Part shown: piece after piece, positions 16,637-23,605 of the stretch
Numbering within the stretch: position 1 is the first letter of the stretch
Layout of the letters: each line of letters opens with the position of its first letter
Assembly (NCBI GenBank): GCA_024227975.1
Contig: JAAETV010000111.1
Location: 1-33,501, forward strand
Length of the DNA stretch: 33,501 nt
Direction of reading: 5' to 3'
Source: Actinomycetes bacterium
GTDB lineage: Bacteria; Actinomycetota; Acidimicrobiia; Acidimicrobiales; SZUA-35
The notes under the pieces: generated by a model
What the model saw: the letters and a program-made list of their open reading frames with translations, nothing else
Told to the model about the DNA's origin: nothing
Database searches by the model: none
Program-made: the position numbers and the translations under genes

Positions 16637-17734
16637 ATGGATTTCTACGAGCTACTCGGGGTCGATCGATCGGCAACGCAGGACGAGATCAAGAAGTCAT
16701 ATAGGCGCCTGGCCCGCGAGCTCCATCCGGACGCCAACCCCGGCGATTCAGCCGCTGAAGCCCGGTTCAAGCAGGTGGCCGAGGCCTACGAGGTATTGAG
16801 CGACCCCGAGAAACGGGCCCGCTATGACCGCTTCGGTTCCTCCGGCGTCAAGGGCGGCGGGATGGGTGATCCCTTCGCCGCCACTGGTCTCGGTGACCTC
16901 TTCGACGCCTTCTTCAATGCCGGTGGTCGGGGCGATACCGCGACCAAACGTGGGGTCGATCTCGAAGCGGTGGTTGCCCTGACCCTGGAAGAGGCGGTCT
17001 TCGGTGTGGCCAAGGATGTCTCCGTTCGTACCGCCGTGCCCTGCGATACCTGTGAGGCGACGGGGGCCAACCCTGGAACCGATGTCAGCCGCTGCGATCA
17101 GTGCGGAGGCTCGGGCCAGGTCCGTCAGGTTCGCCAGTCGATCCTGGGGCAGATGGTCAGTACCAGTACCTGTCCCCGCTGCGCCGGTGAGGGTGTCCAG
17201 ATCACGTCCCCCTGCGATGACTGCTCAGGTGAGGGGCGCCGGGTCGAGGAACAGACCTACAACGTCGACATCCCGGCCGGAGTCAACGAGGGCTCGACCC
17301 TTCGCCTGACCGGACGGGGCGCCGTCGGACCCCGCGGCGGTGGTGCGGGCGACCTGTACGTGAACATCCGGGTCGATGAGCATCCCGTTTTCGCCCGCGA
17401 CGCCGACGACCTCTTCGCCGACATCCGGGTGGCCGTCACCCAGGCTGCCCTCGGGGCCAATGTGCCGTTCGAGACGATCGATGGTCAGGTCACGATCGAT
17501 GTTGGTGCCGGTGCCCAGGGGGGCAAGCGCTACCGGTTGAGGGACCGTGGGGTCCCTCGGTTGAGAGGGAGGGGGCGGGGAGACCTGATCCTCACCCTCG
17601 TCATCGACACCCCCACCGATCTCTCGGCCGAGCAGGAGGAGCTCCTGAGGCAGCTGGCCAAGGAACGGCATGAGGACGTCAAGGACCCAGGCGAAGACGG
17701 TCTGCTCGGTCGGTTCAAGTCCCGCTTCAACTAG
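16637..17734 (+). CDS. dnaJ: Chaperone DnaJ (Hsp40)
   Basis: A 365-residue class I J-protein. The J domain has HPD at 30-32. A short Gly/Phe region follows at 66-100. The zinc domain has four CxxCxGxG-like units with cysteines 136/139, 153/156, 179/182 and 193/196; the first unit reads CDTCEATG. Two beta-sandwich client-binding domains and a C-terminal dimerisation tail complete it. DnaJ stimulates the DnaK ATPase and delivers clients. It starts four bases after the hrcA stop, so it is co-translated and probably heat-shock controlled. The position next to hrcA indicates the actinobacterial DnaJ2 type rather than the dnaK-grpE-linked DnaJ1. Confidence 0.96.
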   Translation: MDFYELLGVDRSATQDEIKKSYRRLARELHPDANPGDSAAEARFKQVAEAYEVLSDPEKRARYDRFGSSGVKGGGMGDPFAATGLGDLFDAFFNAGGRGDTATKRGVDLEAVVALTLEEAVFGVAKDVSVRTAVPCDTCEATGANPGTDVSRCDQCGGSGQVRQVRQSILGQMVSTSTCPRCAGEGVQITSPCDDCSGEGRRVEEQTYNVDIPAGVNEGSTLRLTGRGAVGPRGGGAGDLYVNIRVDEHPVFARDADDLFADIRVAVTQAALGANVPFETIDGQVTIDVGAGAQGGKRYRLRDRGVPRLRGRGRGDLILTLVIDTPTDLSAEQEELLRQLAKERHEDVKDPGEDGLLGRFKSRFN

Positions 17735-17742
17735 GTCGACGG

Positions 17743-18438
17743 GTGGAACCGGACGCGCTCCGCCGACGCCCCCTGGTGTTCGTCGACGATCTCGACACGC
17801 CTGAGCTCCATCCTGATGACCTCCACCACTTCCAACGTGTCCTGCGGCTGGAGCCTGGCCAGGAGATCACGCTGGGTGATGGGACCGGTCGTTGGTGCCG
17901 CGCTGAGTTCGGGGCCATGCCCATACCCACCGGCCCCATCGCCTCGGTCACCGCTCCGACCTCGACGGTGATCGTTGGCTTCGTCCCAGTCAAGGGGACA
18001 CGACCCGAATGGGTGGTGCAGAAGCTGACCGAGCTCGGAGTCGACGAGATCGTTCCCCTGGTGTCGACGCGGTCGGTGGTTCGGTGGGACCAGGGGCGCC
18101 AGGACAGGCAGGTCCAGCGGATGGCAATGAGCGCTCGCCAGGCCTGCCTCCAATGTCGGCGACCGACCCTGCCCCGTCTGGGTCCCGTCCTTGGCTTGGC
18201 TGAGTTCGTGGTAGCTCATCAGGGGGCCGTCCTGGCCGACCCCGGCGGGCGAGCGCCCGAAGCCGGAGATAGAGCCATCGCCATCGGGCCCGAGGGGGGA
18301 TTCACGGCCGAAGAAGCGACCCTCGCACCCTTGGTGGCCCTCCCTGGTCATGTTCTGCGGGCCGAGACGGCGGCCTTGGTCGCCGGCACCGTATTGTGCG
18401 GACTACGTTCTGGACTGGTCGCTCCACCCCCTCGATGA
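17743..18438 (+). CDS. rsmE: 16S rRNA (uracil-1498-N3)-methyltransferase
   Basis: A 231-residue RsmE/SPOUT methyltransferase. The N-terminal PUA-like domain carries HHFQRVLRLEPG. The family motif KGTRPEWVVQKLTELGVDEI is at 84-103. The knotted SAM-binding end has IGPEGGFTAEE (181-191) and LRAETAAL. It methylates U1498 of 16S rRNA in assembled 30S subunits. The GTG at 17743 lies eight bases after the dnaJ stop and is the only start that fits; no Shine-Dalgarno sequence is visible, consistent with translational coupling in the hrcA-dnaJ-rsmE operon. Confidence 0.94.
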   Translation: MEPDALRRRPLVFVDDLDTPELHPDDLHHFQRVLRLEPGQEITLGDGTGRWCRAEFGAMPIPTGPIASVTAPTSTVIVGFVPVKGTRPEWVVQKLTELGVDEIVPLVSTRSVVRWDQGRQDRQVQRMAMSARQACLQCRRPTLPRLGPVLGLAEFVVAHQGAVLADPGGRAPEAGDRAIAIGPEGGFTAEEATLAPLVALPGHVLRAETAALVAGTVLCGLRSGLVAPPPR

Positions 18439-18451
18439 ACACCCCTTGTGG

Positions 18452-18480
18452 TTGAACGTGCGCTGAGTGACGTCTACGGT
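18452..18480 (+). promoter_or_regulatory. Probable promoter of the bldD-like gene
   Basis: TTGAAC (18452-18457) and TACGGT (18475-18480) are separated by exactly 17 bases. This is the best -35/-10 pair seen in the window. It predicts a leader of roughly 45 bases before the ATG at 18533, containing GGGGGAGAGG as ribosome binding site. I looked for the BldD half-site pattern TnACn-GTnA at the right spacing and did not find it. Confidence 0.5.
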
Positions 18481-18532
18481 GTGAAGCCGGCGAGAGTCAA
18501 CACGAACCGTGAAGGCGGGGGAGAGGCCAGGA

Positions 18533-19075
18533 ATGGGTGATAACGAAGAGGTGACCGAGATTGCGTCGCCCTACGGCCGCCGGGTCGGTGAGAGGCTCCG
18601 CGCCATTCGCCGCCAGAAGCGGCTCTCGCTCCAAGACGTCGAAGCCAATTCCGGCCACGAGTTCAAGGCATCGGTACTCGGGGCATACGAGCGAGGGGAG
18701 CGGGCTATCTCGGTTCCTCGGCTCGAGCGACTGGCCCGGTACTACAGCGTCCCGGTCGATCAGCTCCTCCCCCGATCGACCGCAACCCCCTCCGATCCAT
18801 CGGACCTGGTCGATCTCACCGGCCGCGCCGGCCGCCAGGATGGGGTGACCATCGACCTCACCCAGCTCGATGCCGTGGCCCGGCCCGAGGGTGAGATGCT
18901 CGGCCGGTACCTGGTCATGATCCAGGTCCAGCGGCAGGACTTCAACGGGCGGGTGTTGACCATCCGCGAAGACGATCTCCGGGCTGTTGCCTGCATTTTG
19001 GGCGTCGAGATCGACGCTGCTGTCGATCGCCTGTCTGACCTAGGCCTCACCCAGGACTCCCCAACTCGGAGCTAG
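18533..19075 (+). CDS. bldD: BldD-like transcriptional regulator with c-di-GMP-binding signature
   Basis: A 180-residue homologue of streptomycete BldD. Residues 14-80 are an XRE-type helix-turn-helix: GERLRAIRRQKRLSLQDVE, then SVLGAYERGERAISVPRLERLARYY and VPVDQLLP. A variable linker of about 30 residues follows. The C-terminal domain (about 108-175) has RYLVMIQVQRQDFNGRVL followed by TIREDDLRAVA. The BldD c-di-GMP motif RxD-X8-RxxD is fully kept as R134-Q-D136 and R145-E-D-D148. In Streptomyces a c-di-GMP tetramer dimerises BldD to repress sporulation genes; in a non-sporulating relative the regulon must differ (inference). The ATG at 18533 has GGAG upstream; a GTG at 18509 is an alternative. 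It has its own promoter and is convergent with the pseudokinase-like gene four bases away. Confidence 0.9.
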   Translation: MGDNEEVTEIASPYGRRVGERLRAIRRQKRLSLQDVEANSGHEFKASVLGAYERGERAISVPRLERLARYYSVPVDQLLPRSTATPSDPSDLVDLTGRAGRQDGVTIDLTQLDAVARPEGEMLGRYLVMIQVQRQDFNGRVLTIREDDLRAVACILGVEIDAAVDRLSDLGLTQDSPTRS

Positions 19076-19079
19076 TGGG

Positions 19080-19748
19080 CTAGCCCCTGAGGACGGCCCG
19101 CTGGTTCAGCCAACGACGGGCCCGGGCTCTGGTCGAGGACACCGCCAGGTGCCGGAACACTCGGGCCGACTCGGCTGTATCCACACAGGTCTCGAGGGCC
19201 TCAACGACCTCGGACCACTCCGCCGGGCATCCAGCTTCGGGTCCGAATGAGGTGGCAATGGTGGCGAGGGCGGCCAGATCCCTCGCTGGACCCAGGCCCA
19301 TTGCCCGAGGCGACGGACTACACAGGACCGGGCGCCGCCCGCCCGGCTCGACGATGATGTGTTCAGGGCTCAGATTGGCGTGGACGAGGCCATCGTGGTG
19401 GACATCGGCGAGGGTGGTGGCAACTGCCCCCAACGTCGAGGCCACCTGGGCCCACGTCAGGGAGACGGTCCTCAGCGTCGAGACCGAGGCGAGTTCTGTC
19501 TCCAGGCGGGCATCGGATCCCGAAACCCGCCTCAAGCGAACCACGCCATGATGGCGGGCGGCTACCAACCACTGAGCCTCACATTCGGTTCGTTGGCGAG
19601 CTTCGGCTTTGGCCTGGGCCGTGATTGCCTTGATCTGCCAGTGGTCGATTGGCAGCCGGCGCTTGATCACGATCGGGCTCGAGCCGGCCAGGACCAGGGT
19701 CGTCAATGCCGTCGTCAGGTTGATCTCAGCCGCGCCTTCGTCAGCCAC
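19080..19748 (-). CDS. Predicted pseudokinase (degenerate Ser/Thr protein kinase-like protein)
   Basis: A 222-residue protein with a reduced protein-kinase outline. PIVIKRR supplies a beta3-type lysine (K29), and helix-C-like QRTECEAQWL offers E56 or E58. The catalytic loop is recognisable but altered: VHANLSPEHIIV stands where family members have HRDLKPENIL, so the catalytic Asp is Asn125, the Lys is Ser127 and the metal-binding Asn is His130. No DFG motif follows (CSPSPRA instead), and no glycine-rich loop is visible. DLAALATIATSF resembles helix F. It is therefore probably a non-catalytic scaffold or sensor. The GTG at 19748 is chosen because AAGGGGAGG lies five bases upstream; a GTG at 19856 would add 36 unlikely residues. 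It is convergent with bldD and divergent from phoH. Confidence 0.7.
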   Translation of the reverse strand: MADEGAAEINLTTALTTLVLAGSSPIVIKRRLPIDHWQIKAITAQAKAEARQRTECEAQWLVAARHHGVVRLRRVSGSDARLETELASVSTLRTVSLTWAQVASTLGAVATTLADVHHDGLVHANLSPEHIIVEPGGRRPVLCSPSPRAMGLGPARDLAALATIATSFGPEAGCPAEWSEVVEALETCVDTAESARVFRHLAVSSTRARARRWLNQRAVLRG

Positions 19749-19753
19749 TGTCG

Positions 19754-19762
19754 CCTCCCCTT
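19754..19762 (-). promoter_or_regulatory. Strong Shine-Dalgarno fixing the pseudokinase start
   Basis: AAGGGGAGG on the minus strand ends five bases before the GTG at 19748. It lies inside the longer open frame from 19856, so it argues for the internal GTG as the real start. Confidence 0.6.
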
Positions 19763-19845
19763 CACCCCTCTTCGGTAGCGGGTGAGATGGTCGATTGGGG
19801 GCGCCTAGATGGCTCCGAAGCTCCGAGACCGGCTCGGATGGGTCA

Positions 19846-19853
19846 ACGCTAGC
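19846..19853 (-). promoter_or_regulatory. Possible -10 region (GCTAGCGT) of the pseudokinase gene
   Basis: The minus strand reads GCTAGCGT, identical to the boxes before the thioredoxin and second SnoaL-like genes. It would give a leader of about 90 bases before the GTG at 19748. Confidence 0.35.
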
Positions 19854-19876
19854 CACTGGGAATCCTGTATTCCTCT

Positions 19877-19902
19877 CGTACCGGCCGCCAAGGACCGGTA
19901 CG
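19877..19902. promoter_or_regulatory. Perfect 8-bp inverted repeat between pseudokinase and phoH, candidate operator
   Basis: CGTACCGG (19877-19884) and CCGGTACG (19895-19902) are exact reverse complements with a ten-base spacer. The right arm overlaps TACGCT (19899-19904), a possible -10 for the phoH operon, whose first ATG is at 19974. Dimensions fit a helix-turn-helix dimer contacting successive major grooves. A hairpin in the phoH leader is less likely, because it would lie at or before the predicted transcription start. Confidence 0.55.
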
Positions 19903-19973
19903 CTCAGCTCTACCGATGATCACAAGCAGCTTGCGCCATGCCCTGTGGCCGCCCCGACCTGGATCCTGATCCC

Positions 19974-20921
19974 ATGACGGCCAGTGTCAAGATCAACGTA
20001 CCCGGCAACGAGCTGATGGCCGGCCTTCTTGGTGAGCGCGATCGCTATGTACGCGCCGTTGAAGATGCCTTCGACGCATCCATCCACGTGAGGGGCAACG
20101 AGATCTCCGTCGATGGAGTCGAAGCGGCTGAAGCGGCTGAGGTCTTCGAAGAGCTCGTTCTGATCCTCCAACGGGGCCAGTATCTGGAGCCGGCGGCCGT
20201 CCTCCGAGCCATCCAGATGGTCCAGGCCGACGAGAAGCCATCGGAAATCCTGACCGACCGGGTCCTCACCACCCCCCGGGGGAAGCCGGTTCGGCCCAAG
20301 ACAGCGGGCCAGAAGCGCTACCTCGATGCCATCCGAAAGAGCACCATCACCTTCGGGATCGGCCCGGCTGGAACAGGCAAGAGCTGGCTGGCGGTGGCGT
20401 GCGCGATAAGAGCCCTCCGGGACAAGGAGGTGGAACGAATCCTGCTGACCCGACCCGCGGTGGAAGCGGGGGAGCGGCTGGGGTACCTTCCCGGTGACCT
20501 GATGTCGAAGGTCGATCCCTATCTCCGCCCTCTCTACGATGCCCTCCACGACATGGTCGGCACCGATGGTTCGGCTCGGCTCTTCGAGCGAGGCGTCGTC
20601 GAAGTGGCCCCTTTGGCCTTCATGCGTGGTCGCACCCTCAACGACAGTTTCATCATTCTCGACGAGGCCCAGAACACGACACCAGAACAGATGATGATGT
20701 TCCTGACCCGGATCGGCTTCAACTCCCAGGCTGTCATCACGGGAGATGAAACCCAGGTCGATGTGGCTGGCGGGAGAAGTGGCCTACTCCAGCTGGAGAA
20801 GATCTTGGGAGGGATCGACGGGCTGAACTTCGTCAGACTCGATTCATCTGATGTGGTGCGGCACCGCATCGTTCAAGACATCGTCGATGCCTACGCCCGT
20901 TTCGATGGGAACAGGCCGTGA
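19974..20921 (+). CDS. phoH: PhoH-family ATPase (PhoH-like / YbeZ)
   Basis: A 315-residue PhoH-like P-loop ATPase. The N-terminal KH-like part (about 1-75, with RGNEISVDG) precedes the ATPase core. Walker A is GPAGTGKS (130-137) and Walker B is FIILDEAQN (226-234). LLTRPAVEAGERLGYLPGD and ITGDETQVD are typical signatures. YbeZ-type PhoH proteins work with the RNase YbeY in rRNA processing and ribosome quality control; the next gene here is ybeY, overlapping by four bases (GTGA). The ATG at 19974 is chosen; an in-frame start at 19938 would add 12 residues that look unlike the family. It heads the phoH-ybeY-corC-era operon. Confidence 0.95.
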   Translation: MTASVKINVPGNELMAGLLGERDRYVRAVEDAFDASIHVRGNEISVDGVEAAEAAEVFEELVLILQRGQYLEPAAVLRAIQMVQADEKPSEILTDRVLTTPRGKPVRPKTAGQKRYLDAIRKSTITFGIGPAGTGKSWLAVACAIRALRDKEVERILLTRPAVEAGERLGYLPGDLMSKVDPYLRPLYDALHDMVGTDGSARLFERGVVEVAPLAFMRGRTLNDSFIILDEAQNTTPEQMMMFLTRIGFNSQAVITGDETQVDVAGGRSGLLQLEKILGGIDGLNFVRLDSSDVVRHRIVQDIVDAYARFDGNRP

Positions 20922-21445
20922 GTGAAGCCGGGCCGCTGACCGTGACGGTCGACGGTCATGATGAGACAGAAGTCGGCTGGCCCGAAATGGGTCGGTGGAG
21001 CGCTCTGGCTCATGAGACCCTGCTTGCTGAGGGGATGGTCGGCGGCCACCTCGATCTGTTCTTCGTCGACCGGGAACCGATGGGGGAGCTGAATCGTCAA
21101 CACCTGGGTCAGGACCGTCCAACCGACGTGCTGAGCTTTCCTCTCGATGGTCCTGGCCTGGCCTCGGCCCCCGAGTCGCTCGGAGACTCTATGGAGGCCA
21201 AGGTCGGGGTCGACGGACCGCCGCCCCATCTCGGCGATGTCGTCGTCTGTCCTGATGTGGCTCGAGAGCAGGCTGCGGGCCACGCCGGCAGCGTCGAGGC
21301 CGAGCTTGCCCTCTTGGTGATTCATGGGGTCCTCCACGTGCTTGGCCATGACCACGTCGCGCCCGAAGAGACCGTAGAGATGCAGAGCCGGGAACGCCAT
21401 CATCTGGCTCGAGCCGGCTTCGCTCACCCGGTGATGGTGAGATGA
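20918..21445 (+). CDS. ybeY: Endoribonuclease YbeY (rRNA maturation factor)
   Basis: A 175-residue zinc metalloprotein. The signature HGVLHVLGHDH places the three ligands His136, His140 and His146. The upstream motif LNRQHLGQDRPTDVLSFPLD is also diagnostic. YbeY is a single-strand endoribonuclease involved in 16S rRNA 3'-end maturation and 70S quality control. An insertion of about 20 residues (GPGLASAPESLGDSMEAKVG) follows the LSFPLD motif. It starts at a GTG overlapping the phoH stop and ends in an ATGA overlap with the next gene, so four genes are translationally chained. Confidence 0.96.
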   Translation: MSEAGPLTVTVDGHDETEVGWPEMGRWSALAHETLLAEGMVGGHLDLFFVDREPMGELNRQHLGQDRPTDVLSFPLDGPGLASAPESLGDSMEAKVGVDGPPPHLGDVVVCPDVAREQAAGHAGSVEAELALLVIHGVLHVLGHDHVAPEETVEMQSRERHHLARAGFAHPVMVR

Positions 21446-22755
21446 TGTTGGGCACCCAATTCGGATCGGGAGACGTCGTCGCCTTGGCCGCGGCCGTGAT
21501 CCTGCTCCTGCTGGCGGTAGCCCTGGTGGCCGCCGAAGAGGCTTTGACCAGGACCAACGCCGTCAGGGCCGAGGTCATGTTCAACAATGACCCCAGACGG
21601 GCCGCTCGTCTCATCCGGATCCTGGAGGAACCAGAGGCCGTCATCAACCCCCTCCGGTTCGTTGTCCTGTTGGTACAGCTGACCGAGACCACGCTCATCG
21701 CCACACTGGCCAACCGGTTCATGTCTTGGCCCCTCACTGTCGTCGCCGTTGCCATCAACGTATGCGTGGTGTTCGTGGTGGCCGAAGCTGTACCTCGGAC
21801 ACTGGGCATCCTCCGCGCCGATCGGACTGCTCTGATTCTGGCCGGGCCGGTGGAGCTCGTGGCCCGCTTCGCCCCCATCCGGCTGCTGGCCAACGCCCTG
21901 ATCAGCCTCACCAATGTGATCGTTCCCGGCAAGGGGCTACGTGAAGGGCCGTTCTCGTCGGCCCTGGAGCTGATCGCCTTGGCCGACGCCGCGGTCGAGG
22001 ATGATGTCATCGACCAGGAAGAGCGTGACCTCATCGAGTCCGTCATCGAATTCGGAGGCACGATCGTTCGAGAGGTGATGGTCCCCCGAACCGACATGAC
22101 TACGATCCCCCGCCATCTGACGGTCGAAGAGGCCTTGGAGGTCACCTCCTCGGTCGGCTACTCGCGTGTGCCGGTCCTCGGTGACAGTGTTGACGACGTG
22201 GTTGGCCTGGTCTACGTCAAGGACCTGATCCGGGCCGAGCTGGACGGCAAACCAGATCAGCGGGTCGACGACGAGGACCTGATACGCACCTCCCAGTTCG
22301 TGCCCGAGACCAAGAAGGTGGCCGACCTGTTGAAGGAGATGCAGTCAGAATCCTTCCACATGGCCATGGCTGTCGATGAATACGGTGGTATCGCCGGTCT
22401 CGTCACCCTGGAGGACCTGATCGAGGAACTGGTGGGTGAGATCGTCGACGAGTACGACAATGAATCGGACCCCATCGAGGAGGCAGACGACGGCACGCTC
22501 CGGGTCGACGCCCGCATTTCGATCAACGATCTCAACGAGCAAGCAAACGTCGAGCTGCCCGAGGGTGACTGGGACACGGTTGGTGGCCTGGTCTTCGATC
22601 GGTTCGGGCGGGTACCAACCGTCGGTGATGTCTGTCTGGTCAACGGCTACCCGCTTCGGGTGGAGCGATTGCAGGGCCGCCGTATCACCCGGGTCAGTAT
22701 CTCCCAGCCAAACCCAGCTGGCCTCGACCCGGTTTCGGAGGGGGTTGGTGAGTAG
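21442..22755 (+). CDS. CNNM/CorC-type membrane protein with CBS domains (HlyC/CorC family)
   Basis: A 437-residue protein with three parts. A DUF21/CNNM membrane domain (about 1-190) contains four hydrophobic segments and LVAAEEALTRTN plus VVAEAVPRTLG. A CBS pair (about 205-340) follows the conserved VREVMVPRTDMTTIP. Its second half has AVDEYGGIAGLVTLEDLIEELVGEI. The C-terminal CorC_HlyC domain includes LPEGDWDTVGGLVFDRFGRVP. The family includes magnesium/cobalt transport or efflux modulators such as CorC, CNNM and MpfA; ion specificity cannot be read here. The start ATG at 21442 overlaps the ybeY stop, and the end overlaps era by eight bases. The ybeY-corC-era order is widely conserved. Confidence 0.93.
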   Translation: MMLGTQFGSGDVVALAAAVILLLLAVALVAAEEALTRTNAVRAEVMFNNDPRRAARLIRILEEPEAVINPLRFVVLLVQLTETTLIATLANRFMSWPLTVVAVAINVCVVFVVAEAVPRTLGILRADRTALILAGPVELVARFAPIRLLANALISLTNVIVPGKGLREGPFSSALELIALADAAVEDDVIDQEERDLIESVIEFGGTIVREVMVPRTDMTTIPRHLTVEEALEVTSSVGYSRVPVLGDSVDDVVGLVYVKDLIRAELDGKPDQRVDDEDLIRTSQFVPETKKVADLLKEMQSESFHMAMAVDEYGGIAGLVTLEDLIEELVGEIVDEYDNESDPIEEADDGTLRVDARISINDLNEQANVELPEGDWDTVGGLVFDRFGRVPTVGDVCLVNGYPLRVERLQGRRITRVSISQPNPAGLDPVSEGVGE

Positions 22756-23605
22756 CGATACTCCTTTTCGTAGTGGTTTCGTGGCCCTGACCGGGCGCCC
22801 CAATGTCGGCAAGTCGACCCTGGTGAACAAGATCATCGAGCGTAAGGTCTCGATCGTCTCCAACAAGGCCCAAACCACCCGTCATCAGGTCCGTGGGGTC
22901 CTCAATCGGGAGGGCTGCCAGGTCGTGTTCGTTGATACCCCGGGCATCTCCAAGCCCCAGACGGCTCTTGGTGACCGGCTCAATGAGTCGGCGGCGGCGG
23001 CTCGGAGAGACGTAGACGTAGTCTGTCTTGTGCTCGACGCCCGGTCCGGAGTTGGACGGGGTGATCGGTTCATCGCCAACTCGCTCGATCCCCAAACGAC
23101 GATCGCGGTGTTGAACAAGATCGATGGGTTGGCCCCTGAGCAAGTAATGAAACAACTGGAGGCGGCGTCTGAGTTGGGTGTCGCCAGCTATTTCCCCGTC
23201 TCGGCCTTCACTGGCAAGGGTGTGAGGGCTCTGGTCGACTATCTCTTCTCGCTGATGCCCGAGGGCCCCCAGTGGTATCCGGAGGAGATGGTCAGCGATG
23301 TCGGTGAGCAGGAGTGGGTGGCCGAACTGGTTCGAGAGCAGCTTCTCCGTGTGACCCGAGATGAGGTACCTCACTCGGTGGCAACGAGGGTGACCGAGTG
23401 GGAGTGGCCTCGGATCCGGGTGGAGATCCTGGTCGAACGAAACTCCCAGAAGGGGATCGTCATCGGGGCCAAGGGCAAGGTCTTGAAAGAGGTTGGGACA
23501 CGGGTCAGACACCAGCTGCCAAAGGGAGCGTTCTTGGAGCTGTTCGTTACCGTCGAGCCCAATTGGCAACAGGACCGGGCCTCGATCGAACGTCTCGGCT
23601 ATTGA
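22748..23605 (+). CDS. era: GTPase Era (16S rRNA-binding)
   Basis: A 285-residue Era. The GTPase domain has GRPNVGKS (16-23), KAQTTRHQ in switch I, VDTPGI and NKID. The C-terminal KH domain carries RVEILVERNSQKGIVIGAKGKVLKEVG. Era binds the 3' end of 16S rRNA and couples 30S assembly to cell growth. The GTG at 22748 overlaps the corC stop by eight bases; the much longer in-frame upstream extension lies inside corC and is rejected. The stop overlaps the last codons of the convergent helicase gene by seven bases. Confidence 0.96.
   Translation: MSSDTPFRSGFVALTGRPNVGKSTLVNKIIERKVSIVSNKAQTTRHQVRGVLNREGCQVVFVDTPGISKPQTALGDRLNESAAAARRDVDVVCLVLDARSGVGRGDRFIANSLDPQTTIAVLNKIDGLAPEQVMKQLEAASELGVASYFPVSAFTGKGVRALVDYLFSLMPEGPQWYPEEMVSDVGEQEWVAELVREQLLRVTRDEVPHSVATRVTEWEWPRIRVEILVERNSQKGIVIGAKGKVLKEVGTRVRHQLPKGAFLELFVTVEPNWQQDRASIERLGY

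Noticed and set aside
18460..18490. BldD autoregulatory box overlapping the bldD promoter
   Set aside because: TGAC and GTGA are present but nine bases apart instead of the five of the consensus, so the match is not credible.
19749..19856. 36-residue N-terminal extension of the pseudokinase
   Set aside because: The extension is low-complexity, contains a promoter-like box, and a strong Shine-Dalgarno precedes the internal GTG at 19748.
22436..22747. N-terminal extension of era by 104 codons
   Set aside because: It lies wholly within corC in another frame; the GTG at 22748 gives the standard Era N-terminus.
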